A stretch of DNA of 64,000 nucleotides from Harmothoe impar (lineage: Eukaryota > Annelida > Polychaeta > Phyllodocida > Polynoidae). The notes beneath the pieces were generated by a model. It was not told where the DNA came from, made no database searches, and saw nothing but the letters and a program-made list of their open reading frames with translations. Every line of letters starts with the position of its first letter. Position 1 is the first letter of the stretch. The position numbers and the translations under genes were made by a program. Positions 1-11,489 of this stretch are shown one piece after another. The stretch is from the NCBI GenBank assembly GCA_947462335.1, contig OX381706.1:15786784-15850783 (forward strand), written 5' to 3'.

Positions 1-3000
1 TTTCCTCCGTGCATTAATTGCATTCACCTCCCTCCTCTGTGCCCTGGTTAGGCGCTTACGCAAATCCCCCCATTCTACATCTGCTGGAACATGTTTTAAT
101 TTGTCCCTCACTAGTTGTTTTCTTTCCCCATCTGGACCTACTACTGAAATAACCGGCCCCCTGATTCTACTAACAATAAAACCATGGTCCCACCTTGGGT
201 CTAGTTTTGTTGTATCTTGCGCTAATACCACAACTGCGTCCCCCACCTGGAGAGGCTTAGCATTAGCCTCCCTCTCCAAGCGTTGCATGTTATACTGCCT
301 ATTTACATAAGCATTACGCCAAGCAAGTTTGAGCGCACCTGATACCTCATCTACTCTCTGCGCCAATCTAGAAGTCATTTGTCCTTCCTCCCTGTCAAGA
401 AGGGAAAAATATGGCTTAGAAGGGTGCCTTCCAAAGAACAAATAAAAGGGTGAAAACCCTGTGACATCCGACGGCGTCGTTCTGTGCGCCAGTAGCGCGT
501 CCCCCAAACAATCCTCCCATAGATGTGGTCTAGCGTTCGTCAGCTTCCTGACTATGTCTTTCAAGCTGCGATGATATCTTTCAATTTTCCCGTTCGAACG
601 ACTATTATATGGGGTTATGTAACGCACATCTATACCCAGTTCCTTTAAATATCCCTCCACCAGATTTGAGCGAAATTCTAGAGAGTTGTCCATCAGCATA
701 ATTTCGGGGGGTGTTGCAAAAGGGATTACCACTCTATGTAATACGTTGTATACCGTCTTTGCCGTCTTATCCGCAATTGGGATGGCATCAGCATACCCGG
801 AGGCATGATCTATGAATGTCAGTATATATGTGTTCCCCTCCACTGACGGCGCAAAGGGACCGCATATATCCATCGCCCACACCTGCCCCGGGTACTGCGC
901 TAAGGGCATAGGATCCGGCCGCGGCCTGTCTATCCTATCTCTGTTTGTTGCACATGGTGGACACCTCCTAACATAATTAAGCACATCCCTATGTGCCCTC
1001 GGCCATTTATATGCTTCCTGTATCCTAGCTAGTGTTTTAGCAATCCCCATATGACCCACCTCCTCATGTGCCCTTCTGATCACCCTACCCCGCGCATATT
1101 TTGGTAATACCAGCCTGGGGTATTCTAACTGACCTGGGGGTGCCCTCAATGTAAACAGCAAACCTTCTGCTACATAATACTCCTCCTCCTGATCTAAACC
1201 CATTTGGAATTCTGGCATGGCACGCTGTTCCCTCTGCAATTCCCCAATTTCAATTCTGTCTGCCTCCAACACCCCCTCATTGAAATGAGGCCCCAGCATC
1301 ACCGCCGCCAATGTAGGATCCAATGGGATCGGCGCCTGTGACTCAGTGACATGCAGTCTACTCAACATGTCTGGCTTGACATGTTGACTGCCTGGCCTGT
1401 AAACAATGGGCGCCGCATATTCTGCCAACGTCACTGCCCAGCACTGTATCTTTGAGTTCTTTATCTCATTTTGGAACAGGCACTTTAGAGGTTTGTGGTC
1501 AGTATATATTGTGAACTCAGCCCCATGCAAATATGGTCTCAACTTCCGCAAGGCGTATATCACAGCATATGCCTCCCTCTCCACCACCGGCCACCTTTGT
1601 TGTGTCTCTGATAGCTGTTTAGAAATATACTGTACCGGTCTATCAATACCATCACTTCCGGTCTGCAGTAGTATTCCCCCAATGCAGTGTTTGGATGCAT
1701 CCGTCATCAGCTTATACGGGGCATTAACCTGTGGATAGGCTAGCACAGCCTCCGACATTAAAGCCTTCCGGATCCCCTCCCACGCCTCTTGACACTCAGG
1801 TGTCCATTTGAACCTAGCATAAGCCTTGGTTAGCGCCGTCAAAGGCTGAGCCAAAGAGGCAAAGCCTTTTATTAGAGATCTATAATATCCCGCCATCCCC
1901 AAAAATGATCTTACTCCCTTTAAATTCCTGGGCGGGGCCATTACTCTCAGTGCTTCCACTTTCTCTGGGTCAGAAGTGATCCCTTCCTCCGACACAATAT
2001 ATCCCAGTAGCTTTACCTGTTTCAACGCAAACTTACACTTGGATGCCTTTACTACCAACTGATGTTCCCTCAGGACCTCAAATACCTCATGCAGGTGTTT
2101 GGCATGTTCCTCCTCATTCTTGGAGAATACGACTATGTCGTCTATGTATACCATGCAGGTCACACCGATATATGGTGCCAATATTTGATTCATCAATCTC
2201 TGAAATGCCGCTGGTGCATTACACAACCCAAATTGCATTCTTTTGAATTGAAACAGCCCTCTGTGTGTTGCAATGGCCGTCTTTTCTATACTGTCGACCG
2301 CCATTGGGATCTGTCTGTACCCTGAGCGCAAATCCAATACACTGAATACCGCCGCGCCCTGGAGAGAATCAAATATATCCTGAATTAATGGGAGTGGGTA
2401 CGCGTCCTTCTTTGTAACATTATTAAGTCTACGGTAGTCGGTGCACAGCCGCCATGTGTCACCCTTGGGTGCCAGCGTTATTGGACTCGCCCATGGACTA
2501 GTTGATGGCTCAATGATTCCCTCCTCCAGTAGCCTAGATAATTCCTCCTCCACCCATTTTCTCTTAGTAAGTGCTAATCTGTACGGCCTCTGATTTATTG
2601 GCATTGCATCCCCTGTATCTATGCTCATCTCTAGGGACTGTGTAAACCCCACCGGGTCCTCCCCCTCTGGGAACACTTCCGGGTATTGTTTCCTCCAGTA
2701 ATCTATATCTGCATATACCCCCGCCATTTCTGTCTCTATCCCTCTGTAATCCACCGCACTATATGTTTCTCCCGCTAGGCCTACCTTTCTGTCGCAGAAA
2801 GTAATATTCGCTCCTAACACTGTTAACACATCGTCTCCTAGGAGTGCATCATGCTGCAGGGACTTCACAATGTAAAACTCACACTTTCTGCCCCGCACTA
2901 CCACGACTGCCTTCCCCAAGGTCTGAATATCATGCCCTGACAGCGCCCTTAATCTCAGCCCAGGAAGAGCCACAGCTGGCTGACTCCTCCTGTGGCATAG

Positions 3001-3129
3001 CTGCCTCCATACATCTTCCCTCATCATACTCCTTGCCGCACCAGTGTCAATCAACGACACAATATGTATACCCTCTAGTACCAGGTCCACACACACCCTA
3101 TTATCACTAGACGCTGATGCGGCTGCTAG
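1..3129 (-). CDS. pol: Ty3/gypsy-type Pol polyprotein, partial (C-terminus off left edge)
   Basis: The minus strand is open from 3129 to the window edge, with no stop in the frame I followed. Domains in order: aspartic protease (DTG, codons at 3040-3048), reverse transcriptase (YIDD at 2137-2148, preceded by a normal LPL and FxxLDLRSGY region), RNase H (TDASK near 1692-1706, later EREAYA and DHKPL), integrase HHCC zinc finger (about 1070-955) and integrase core with D at 868-870, D at 688-690 and E at 580-582. A basic integrase C-terminal tail follows; no chromodomain was recognised. The frame is -1 relative to gag, so Pol is probably made as a Gag-Pol fusion by frameshifting at 3129-3135. 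All catalytic residues look intact, which suggests a recent insertion. The protein end, any env and the 3' LTR are outside the window. Confidence 0.93.
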
Positions 3130-4535
3130 TTTCCCGTCCCACTAGGCTGACCATTATTTCTCGGGAACCTTACCTCCAATGCTGCCTCAATAGCAGCCTG
3201 CATGACTGATCCTTTCTTTGGACATGCCCTAGCTAGGTGGTCAAAATCCCCACATTCATAACATGCCCTCCTCCTCCAGGGTCGCATATACTGCCCCCCC
3301 TGTGGTAACGGTCCTCCTGTGGGTGGACCGCCCTGTTGATACTGTGGTTGGGGCTGCTGCTGCCGCTGCTGCCGCTGCTGCTGTTGATCCATGGGCTGCT
3401 GCATCATGAGATGCTGCGCCATGGGCTGCTGCATCATAGGCTGCTGCATCATGGGCTGCTGCATCATGGGCTGTTGCATCATAGGCTGCTGCATCATGGG
3501 TTGCTGCATCATAGGTTGCTGCATCTGGCCACCCCCTGGTAATTGGGGCTGTTGATACTGCTGTGCTGCATAACATGACGTGGACGGTGTAGTGTGTTGG
3601 GCACATAGGTGCCCACAGTGTTGCGTCGCTGGTACCGCGGGTGCATCCTGTGAGGCCTGCACCACTTTTACTGCTGCAATGTCCCCCGTTGCTGCTGCTG
3701 CCGCCTGTGCCATAACTGGCGCCACTACCACCTTTCTGATTGATTTTAATTCTCCCTGCATAGTTTTCATATTCTGTGCCATGTCCCTCATAGCACTCTT
3801 CACTGTGTTATCAATACTGGCCGTGACTGCAGACACATCCATAGGCTCCTCCTGCCTTATCCCCTGATGCACCACCATGTCCTGGGGGACCCCCCTGACT
3901 TCCACTCTAGCCTGTCTATATGAGTCCTCCACATCATTAGCAGTCGCCATCACCGCCGCCAGGTCCTGTAGTCTCTCCTTGGCCACCTGCTGTCTGACAG
4001 ACTCACTTGCTATACCACTTATAAATAGCCTAATAAGTCTGTTATTTACTGACGGGATTACCCTCTCCTCTGCGGGGAAAGCCATCTCCATTTGGCTCCT
4101 AAATCGCCGGGCATACCCCCTCACATCCTCCATGGGCTGTTGTACCAGTCTGTCTAAACGTGCTTGTAAATACTGTTGTTCATCACTCTCCAGGAACTGT
4201 GCTTGAATGGCTGCCTTGACATTGGGCCATGTTTTTAAACCCTCATCTAACCCCTCACGTATAGTCAATATAGCTGCCTTCAGCGGTGTCCTGGACAACT
4301 GTCCTGCAATGTCAATGATAATCCCCTCCGGTGCATTTGTCCACTGTCTGAGTTCATCAATCTGGGTTATCCACTGCCTGAGTAAATCCCTGTCGTCCCC
4401 ATTCGTCGGTGTTACATGTTTTGCTAAATCCTGCACCCTCTTCCTTGTCTCTGTACCGGCCTCAATCTGTCTGCGTTGCTCCTCTATCTGCCTCCTCTGA
4501 TCAGCAATATACGCCAGATGGTCCAGATTCGCCAT
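3126..4535 (-). CDS. gag: Gag polyprotein of the Ty3/gypsy element (469 aa)
   Basis: The product is the structural capsid protein of the retrotransposon. The N-terminal third is charged and coiled-coil-like, the middle resembles a retrotransposon capsid domain (RQWITQ near the start, then YARRFRSQ), and the C-terminus has one CCHC zinc knuckle, CYECGDFDHLARAC, at about residues 425-438 (C-x2-C-x4-H-x4-C), expected to bind RNA. Between them lies a low-complexity block with a repeated five-residue unit of the form QQPMM followed by a glutamine run, encoded by a DNA repeat at about 3400-3525. The ATG at 4533-4535 lies close downstream of the LTR and primer-binding site. The ORF ends in TAG at 3126-3128, directly after a slippery heptamer. 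Homology is judged from motifs alone. Confidence 0.92.
   Translation of the reverse strand: MANLDHLAYIADQRRQIEEQRRQIEAGTETRKRVQDLAKHVTPTNGDDRDLLRQWITQIDELRQWTNAPEGIIIDIAGQLSRTPLKAAILTIREGLDEGLKTWPNVKAAIQAQFLESDEQQYLQARLDRLVQQPMEDVRGYARRFRSQMEMAFPAEERVIPSVNNRLIRLFISGIASESVRQQVAKERLQDLAAVMATANDVEDSYRQARVEVRGVPQDMVVHQGIRQEEPMDVSAVTASIDNTVKSAMRDMAQNMKTMQGELKSIRKVVVAPVMAQAAAAATGDIAAVKVVQASQDAPAVPATQHCGHLCAQHTTPSTSCYAAQQYQQPQLPGGGQMQQPMMQQPMMQQPMMQQPMMQQPMMQQPMMQQPMAQHLMMQQPMDQQQQRQQRQQQPQPQYQQGGPPTGGPLPQGGQYMRPWRRRACYECGDFDHLARACPKKGSVMQAAIEAALEVRFPRNNGQPSGTGN
3129..3135 (-). promoter_or_regulatory. -1 ribosomal frameshift site (G GGA AAC) before the gag stop
   Basis: On the minus strand the last gag codons before the TAG stop read as the heptamer G GGA AAC, with spacing matching the X XXY YYZ rule in the gag frame. 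A slip of -1 enters exactly the frame in which pol is open, and pol stays open across the overlap. The same heptamer type is used for gag-pro frameshifting in some retroviruses. I did not identify the downstream stimulatory structure. Confidence 0.8.
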
Positions 4536-4612
4536 CTTAATATCTCCCTAATTCTTACAAGTCTTAGTTCCTCATTTGCGTGTTCTCTAAGCCTTTCAGC
4601 TTAATTAAAAGT

Positions 4613-4630
4613 CGAGTCGTTGGTCGCCAG
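4613..4630 (-). other. Candidate primer-binding site
   Basis: Immediately inside the LTR, the minus strand reads CTGGCGACCAACG and onward. This is close to the TGGCGCCCAACG start of a lysine-tRNA-type primer-binding site, with a mismatch. The position, directly after the LTR end ...TTTACA, is correct. The exact tRNA is not certain. Confidence 0.55.
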
Positions 4631-4935
4631 TGTAAAATACAGTGTTCGTGTAGGGATAATATTAAGATGTTCAGAGATGTTGACAGGACGACAGCTTGGT
4701 TATTACTAACTTGGTTTATTCACACACATAGCTCTCCCACCTGCCTCACTGCAGGTTCATACATGTTTCCATTCTCCAGGCACACACAGGCCTCCTCCTC
4801 CAGTAGGTACACACAGACCTTCATTATACTAACACACACTAATTCCTATTCACAACAATGGCCCACCCTAGTCGACCCCCTCCCACCTCCACTGCAGGTG
4901 AGAGCTGGCCAGCTGTGACTTGTAGTAGGCCAACA
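4631..4935 (-). repeat. 5' LTR of the Ty3/gypsy element (305 bp)
   Basis: On the minus strand the block begins TGTTGGCC at 4935 and ends TTTTACA at 4631, giving the TG...CA ends of an LTR. It sits directly upstream of the primer-binding site and gag. It contains an AATAAA on the minus strand near 4714-4719, a likely polyadenylation signal. The partner LTR is off the left edge, so identity between LTRs, and thus age, cannot be measured here. The five bases outside the LTR (4936-4940, tcata on the plus strand) would be the target duplication. Confidence 0.8.
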
Positions 4936-6376
4936 TCATATATCAGTTCTCAAATACATTCTTCATGACTTCTTATCCTAGTTACATCTATTATTATAGT
5001 ATCAATCTTATATTTCATAATTAACATGCATGATTACATAACATTACGTCATACTCTAGTTATCCCTCATCCCTGGTATATCATATTCTACATCAGCTTT
5101 GCTAGCTCAACCACAATACAAAGATATGAAGGGCTTCTCTGTCCACGAGAGGAGTAGGCCCATGTCGGTTGTTCACCAACCATCCTGCTTTCAGTACCAA
5201 CCTTCAGTACACACACGTACATGGAAATGGTGTCCGACCTTTGAAACTACGAAATGAAGGCCACTTTAGAAGTTTTCAGGACTTTGTATCCGGATATGGA
5301 CTATTTAGAATCCTAATAATTCAAGGTTTCCAACGGTTTATAAATCTTCATGTTGTGTCCATAAGGCACAATTTTCTAATTTATCAGTGCCCAGTGCTTT
5401 AAAAAAAATTTATATCACATAAACTGGACACAACAATTTGACCTACCCTACATCGTGGCCTCTCAGTTGTTCACCGAGTAGCCTACTCTCAGAACGCCCG
5501 CATGGTGCATCATATCTGCTAATTCCACCATTTACCAAAATTACCGTGCGTGGAAAACAAGTAAAGTGGCACATGATACCCCGATCCACCTATTTGGGGG
5601 ACGTGTTCATTATAGATACCTATATCAGTTACCTATGTCAAATAGGTAAGCCAATCGCCTGTATCGATATCATTAACCTATTTCTGTCTATAAGAGGGGC
5701 TGGGGTGGTATCATTTTCCTCATTTTACCTGAGCCAAGTGGGTCAATTAGTCTGTTTGTGCCCTTACAATTGAAACCACACGTCCACACTACTATAGTTA
5801 AGTGGCATATACCAATGATTGGGACTCAAAAATAAATTTTGCTAAAAGTGAACCAGAATGTTCAATATGGCCATACTTTACGTCCTACCTACTTCATTAA
5901 AAATTATTGCCCAGAATTCAGCCTAGATTTCAGCTAATTATCAGTTTTTTCCCTCCATTTAAGACTTTTGTAGTGCACGCTATCAGTCCACCCATTGAAA
6001 ATGCACTGTAAAAGGGCTATACCTGTGTTCATTGGACCCTCTTGATTTGCCTCTTATTGCCCATCATTGATATTTTATTGTCCCCCATACCCCAAATATG
6101 ATAGTGTGATGTCAATTTGAATATATTTAAGAAGAAATTAAAATATGAAAAAAATCGAACCATGCCACTTTAATATCGGAGGATTTGGTGAAGCTGACGA
6201 AGATAATTTTAATTGATAAAACTGTCGGGGGTCATTATGAGGATGGATATCTCTGAGAGGGGATAAACCCAAAATGTCCTGTGGTTGGATTTACCACCTA
6301 CAGGGTCATCTGTCATTATAAATAAACATTGTAAACCTGTGACGTCTGGGGGTGTTGATATCAAAAGAAGGTGAAC

Positions 6377-6623
6377 GTTGTGTTCAGGTATCCCTAGCGA
6401 CCCTATTTTTTTGGCCCTACCAATTTTTTTTTTTAATTTTGGAAGGCATTTTTGCGTTTTTTCTACCAAAAAACAATTTTTTTTACTGAATTTTTTTTTC
6501 CAGTAAAATTATACGAAAATGGGTTGAATTTTGTCTCAAAATCCTTTAAAAAAAAAGAAGAAGACCTACCTACCCTACTTTTTTTGGGCCATGTCGCCTG
6601 AACACAACTTTTTTTTTTGGGCC
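6377..6623. mobile_element. MITE of the GGCC/GTTGTGTTCAGG family
   Basis: Left end GTTGTGTTCAGGTATCCC and right end CCTGAACACAAC followed by a T run and GGCC are inverted copies, with an AT-rich interior of A and T runs. The same ends recur at 8078, 10355, 49155, 56474 and 62267. The element is non-coding and short, so it is non-autonomous. Confidence 0.7.
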
Positions 6624-6909
6624 TTACTAAGCCCTCCCAGTAGGAGGTTTTGCTCAATTCTCCGCTCTTGACTATAGTCCATTCAGTTTTATGCATGTCC
6701 AATCCTTATGGCTAATAACACCGATACGATGACTTAGCATTTATATATTGTATTCCCATCCCTTTATATTCAGAATGAGAGTCAGAAGCATCGCGCTGCG
6801 AAGTAGCTGCAGATTCAAATATGAACTGAAAGTATTATCTTTATTCAAAAAGCCATTTTGAATTCCAGACCCTAATGGCACCTCCCTTACCCTGTATCTA
6901 CCACTGATT

Positions 6910-7147
6910 GTATATTAGCTGCATTGATGCATCACGTCATTAGTCCTCATGATACATGAATACTGCTCTGGTGAGTAATTCGCCAGTGCTGCATTCAAGC
7001 ATCATGCCGACCCTAAGAGGTGGAGACATTCCTGTAGGGTGGGCACGATGCACAAATGCAGCACCGGTGAATTACTCGCCAGGGTTGTATTGGTGCATCA
7101 TGATGACAAATGTCATCTTTTAGCGACATGCCGTCCTTAAAGGGTTA
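6910..7147. mobile_element. Palindromic repeat element (GATGCATGAATGCAGCCCT family)
   Basis: This is one of about a dozen copies. A fuller copy reads, in order, a CCTTTAAGG-like edge, ATGCATTAATGCATCATGCC, a hairpin arm ATGCATGAATGCAGCCCTGG, the short palindrome GCGAGTTACTCGC, the inverted arm, then GGGGTTGAGACACTCC, a second arm pair ending in TTGGTGCATCATGATGAC, and GTCATCTTTTAGCGACATG with a CCTTAAAGGG edge. This copy has diverged arms but keeps both hairpins and the CCTTAAAGGG edge. Confidence 0.7.
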
Positions 7148-8077
7148 TATGTGGTACTGACTACACCATCTATACATGATAGGTTTATGTCCGGTGACTC
7201 AGTCCCCCAGTCATACTCCAAGTGCCCCTCCCCCCTCACCAACCCCATGCGGCTCTCCCTGGTCGCAACGTTCAATGTTGTAAAACAGACTGGAGCAAAC
7301 CCTACTCCATGGGGTCTCTTTCTGGTTACAGACTTTGGGATGCATTGTGCTTTTTATCCTCCCAGAAAAATCAAAACATAAAACACTTTTACCATTTTAA
7401 TTTTGGTGGGTGACTTAACATTGTGACCCTATTTCTGCAGCTAATTTGGGGCCCCTAGATGTGTAGGGCGTCAAGGGACGCGTCCCTACCATGAGGTCAC
7501 ACCCGGATGTAGGGTCACTGGGTGCACGTCACCATGGTAACATGTCAGTTAGTGCACTCAGTGACCCCTGACCACGGGGACAGGGACGCAGGCTCAGCTT
7601 CCTGTAAACAACCTGCCCCTCACAGGATTTGGGTTTAACCTCGCACCTGCATTTATGAAATGTTGACCTTTTTCCCCCCTTTATACCTGTCCTGATATAT
7701 ATTATCCTACAAAACACTGATAAAACCATGGGTACATCATCATAAGGGCGTGGGAAGTTTAATATGTGTGGATTATATTTTGTATATTATTTCCTATTAT
7801 AGTATCGACTGATTTTTCCACCACCATTATTTCTTATGCAATACAGGAAGCTTATGTCTGGCAAACTATTTCGCATTATCATAATAACGGCCCCTAATAC
7901 AAACAGCATGTGTGTAATGCTGCATAAGGTCATCATGATACAGACAGGGCTATCGAAGTGTGGCTGCAGTAACGACTGATAACAGTAAGTGTATTACACG
8001 TACCGCGCACACTGTACACCGTTAGTGCATTAATGCATGATGGTCTACCCTGCTCACCCTCTCTCCCTCAACACTTA

Positions 8078-8271
8078 GGCCTAAAAAAAAAGAAATGCGA
8101 TCCGGTATCCCGACCGACCCTCCGATTTGGGGCCGATCCTGAATATTTATAGGATTTTTTTTTTCATCTTTAGAAGGATTTATGACATTTTTAGCTTTTT
8201 GACTACTAAAATTCACTTTTTCCACTAGAAGAAAAAGAAGTACATGTATATGTATATTTTAAAAAAAGGCC
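8078..8271. mobile_element. Diverged GGCC-ended MITE
   Basis: TTAGGCCTAAAAAA at the left and AAAAAAAGGCCTAA at the right are inverted. After the left end comes a GGTATCCCGACCGACCCT stretch shared with the copies at 49155 and 56474. Confidence 0.55.
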
Positions 8272-8524
8272 TAACCGCTTCACACCCCTCACAGGACATG
8301 TATATATTCCATTAAATTTGGACTTTATATTTGGTGTTTTCCCTTTTTACTGTTGTGTCTATTACATTAATGATCATGACCTGGTTATCATACTATGTTG
8401 AATTACCTAACCCCATTTAACACTACTGCATGGAGTGGATGACCAGCGTACAGACCCATATCACACATCTCAGTGTCCCCCATCTCACCGTCAGGGAACC
8501 CTCGCAGCTCGCAGCTTGAACACT

Positions 8525-8815
8525 TGAATTGCGGCATAATGCATTAATGCATTATGCCCTTGGTCGTCATGATGCATGAATGCAACCCTGGCGAGTAACT
8601 CTTGGGTGCTGCGTTCAAGCAGCATGACGACTCTATGGGGTTGATATATACTCCTGAATGGCGCATTGTGACGACAACTGGCACCTTTCAATGGCACACC
8701 TTCCGTAACCTCCATGAACCTCCATGGACTTGTGCTGACATGATCCGTGAATGCAGAGCTGGCATCATGCCAAAAAATGAACATGATGCACTGAGGCATC
8801 ACGCTGTTCTTAAAC
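8525..8815. mobile_element. Palindromic repeat element copy (GATGCATGAATGCAGCCCT family)
   Basis: It contains ATGCATTAATGCATTATGCC, the arm ATGATGCATGAATGCAACCC, a damaged GCGAGTAACTC centre and the inverted arm. The second half (8700-8815) is diverged. Confidence 0.6.
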
Positions 8816-9682
8816 ATTAAGTTAAAGACATCATTTTATAGGAAACTTCGGTAAAACATGTCATATTCTAGATGGCCCCCCATACCCTTCAGTCAACTTA
8901 AAAAAAAGAATTAACCTACTTTTTTTCATCATATCCTTGTCTGTATAATACTATCGGGGAATAACATTACATGTGTTTCAGAATACATCTGACGTCTAGA
9001 CTAGTTGAAAGGCACACCTTTAAACTGCTATGCACTTTGTAGTCATTTTGTTTGTTTGTGTAGTTTAACGTCCCATTGACTTTGCAGAGGAGACTTACTC
9101 AAGTTTCAGTTTTTCACAAGTCTTTCCGTAGCCTTCCTGGCACATGGAGAAAAGTTTTGTGCTTGCTGACTGTGGAGGTGTAAAAAATGTTTTCCCCTCC
9201 TTGAGATTTCAACAACTCCACCCCCCAACTACATTAACTATAGGGTCTTATAAAGTATATCAACCTACTCGCCAGAGTGTCTGCTTTCTATACATGTTTA
9301 GTTTATATGTGGTTTCATTAGTAATCTCCTCACAACAACACATTTTGTGAGCTGCTCTCAGAGTCGAGCAGCTCACCCAGAAATAGGCTAGGGCTGAGGG
9401 GTAGTGTATATACTTAGTGGGGCTAGGGTTCACTGCACACGCCCTACTCCAGGAGGCTAGGGCCCAGAGGGTTAAGAAGGCATTTTTAACGTCTGGAAGG
9501 CACTTCCCTTCCATACTGCCATTAGGTTAAGTTTTCCACAAGCGATGGTAGGCCGAAGGCCTACTGAGGGTGATCGTATCCAGGATGATTGCATCTATGA
9601 GAGGAGCTAAAAGATAGAAATCCCGCTCCTACACATTTACCGCCACGATGTCAACCTCTCGTGAATCTATTGACCCCGTAGG

Positions 9683-9780
9683 ATCGGCATTATGGTTGAA
9701 TGCAGCTTGGCGAGTTACTCATCAGGGCTGCATTCATGCACCATGACGGAAAAATGCTTAATGCATTAGAGCAGCATGGG
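9683..9780. mobile_element. Partial palindromic repeat element copy
   Basis: One arm pair around GGCGAGTTACTCATCAGGGC is present, followed by ATGCATTAGAGCAGCATGGG. The other half of the family consensus is missing. Confidence 0.5.
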
Positions 9781-9795
9781 TCCCTACTCCCTTTA

Positions 9796-9940
9796 AGGGG
9801 CGTGGCAAGCAGTTTCAAAGTAGGGGGGACTAAGGGGTATTTTGACCCGTTTTCACTTGACCTTTCTGGTCTGACCTTTTTTGAGCTTGGTCAAAAGTAG
9901 GGGGGGGGGGCATCCCCCCCCCCCCGGTTGCCACGCCCCT
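9796..9940. mobile_element. MITE with AGGGGCGTGGCAA terminal inverted repeats
   Basis: AGGGGCGTGGCAAG at the left and TTGCCACGCCCCT at the right are inverted copies about 145 bp apart. The interior has GGTCAAAAGTAGGGGG beside long G and C runs. No coding potential. Confidence 0.65.
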
Positions 9941-10129
9941 GGCGGCCCTTTTATGGTTAACATGTGACTGATGAGTGTTGCATGGCAGGGAATCATTGTG
10001 TGCTCCCCGGTCTGCACGACTGCTATCACAGTAGACTTGGTAGATATATATTACGTACAGATTCATGTCAACATCACAGCCTGTGTTTACACGTTTGGCA
10101 GAGGTAGACACAACTGGCATGACTGCGGC

Positions 10130-10935
10130 CCCAGAGAGTCTACTCGCCAAGGCTGTTTCATACATCATGCCTACCCTTGAAGAGTGTATCAACCCCATCG
10201 CATCAACATGATGCTTGAATGCTGAACTGGAGAGTTACTCACTAGGGTAGCATTCATGCATAATGCCAACAGACTACATAGTGCATTAACCCGCTTTGTC
10301 ATCATGCAGCCCTGGCGAGTAGCTCGCCGGTGCTGTAATGGTGCATCATGCTGAGGCCAAAAAAAAAATAGTCTTGTTCAGGTAACATGGCTCAAAAAAA
10401 ATAGGGTAGGTAGGTCGATTTTTTTTTTTTTTTTACCAAATTTTTTAAAGGATTTTGAGGCAGATTTCCTCCCATTTTCGTATAATTTTTCGGGAAAAAA
10501 ATATTTCAGGAAAAAAATGTATTTTTTGGTAGAAAAAACAAAAAAATGCCTTCCAAAAAAAAAAAAAAAAAAAAAAAATTTGGGTAGGGCCAAAAAAAAA
10601 AGGGTCGCTAGGGATACCTGAACACAACTTTTTTTTTTTTTGGCCTGACCCTTCTGGAGTGTCTCAACCCCGTAGGGTCGGCATAATGGATGAATGCATC
10701 CCTGGCGGGTGACTTGCCAGGGCTGCATTCATATATCGTGATGACCAAAGATATGATGCATTAGTGCATTATGCCTTTCTCAAAGGGTTAAAGCAGTGTG
10801 TGGCCTTTAGAGGGTATACAGCATGATGCCTCAACGTCAAGGCTTAACGTCCATTTGTTGTATTCACCTGTCAGCATTCATGCACCATGCCGACAAAGGG
10901 GCCGAGTGCATTGAAGCATTCTGCTACCCCGGAAG
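10130..10935. mobile_element. Palindromic repeat element interrupted by another MITE
   Basis: Family sequence runs from about 10130 to 10354, ending ...GCATCATGCTGA, and resumes at 10646 with TGACCCTTCTGGAGTGTCTC, the expected continuation. The interruption is the GGCC-ended MITE at 10355-10645, flanked by a duplicated TGA. Further family arms run to about 10935. Confidence 0.7.
10355..10645. mobile_element. Nested GGCC-ended MITE with TGA target duplication
   Basis: It starts GGCCAAAAA and ends TTTTTGGCC, with GTTCAGG/CCTGAACACAAC just inside the ends. TGA precedes the left end and follows the right end. Because it sits inside a known repeat, the pre-insertion sequence can be read directly and confirms the 3-bp duplication. 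Confidence 0.8.
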
Positions 10936-11336
10936 GGTTAACTAGCTAGCCTGGGGGGGGGGGGGGGGGTTACACATCCGGCCTCTGCACTCATACACAA
11001 AGGTGACACCTATGCTCATTCCCTCCTCTCAAAAACAAACCCTTTTCCATTGATTTTCAGGCACAAGATGACTCCTTTTGGTGGAAAACGCGGACTATTG
11101 CAGGTCAAATTGAGACCTCGTATTAAAACAAAATGCTGATATTTTTTCCACAGTGCCTTTCCTACGAATGTTAGTAAGTAACAATCTTGAAAAGATGTCA
11201 CTTTCATACAGCCTATATCTAAAAAAAATAAAAATCCAAGGATTTATCTTGAGAAAAGACCCATTTATCATTGATTCCAGGGACATTGGAAGAGAGGAAA
11301 ACAGCCCTTATTCTTGTTTTTTGGAGACTAGCATGT

Positions 11337-11489
11337 ACTGCCAAAAATAATTATCTCATTTCATTTAAACTCGTCTGGCGGAAAAACCATTTGTTTAAAG
11401 AAAAAAATATTTTCTTAAAACAAGTGATTTGTCCGCCAGTCGAGTTTAATATCTTCTTTTCTCGAAATGAGATAATTATTTTTGGCAGT
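11337..11489. mobile_element. MITE with ACTGCCAAAAATAATTATC inverted ends
   Basis: The left end ACTGCCAAAAATAATTATCT and the right end AGATAATTATTTTTGGCAGT are almost perfect inverted repeats. A second inverted pair lies inside (AAACTCGTCTGGCGG and CCGCCAGTCGAGTTT). The element is about 153 bp and would fold into one long hairpin. Confidence 0.75.

Noticed and set aside
3256..3606. Ala/His/Asp-rich reading frame overlapping gag
   Set aside because: It is the alternative-frame reading of the gag repeat.
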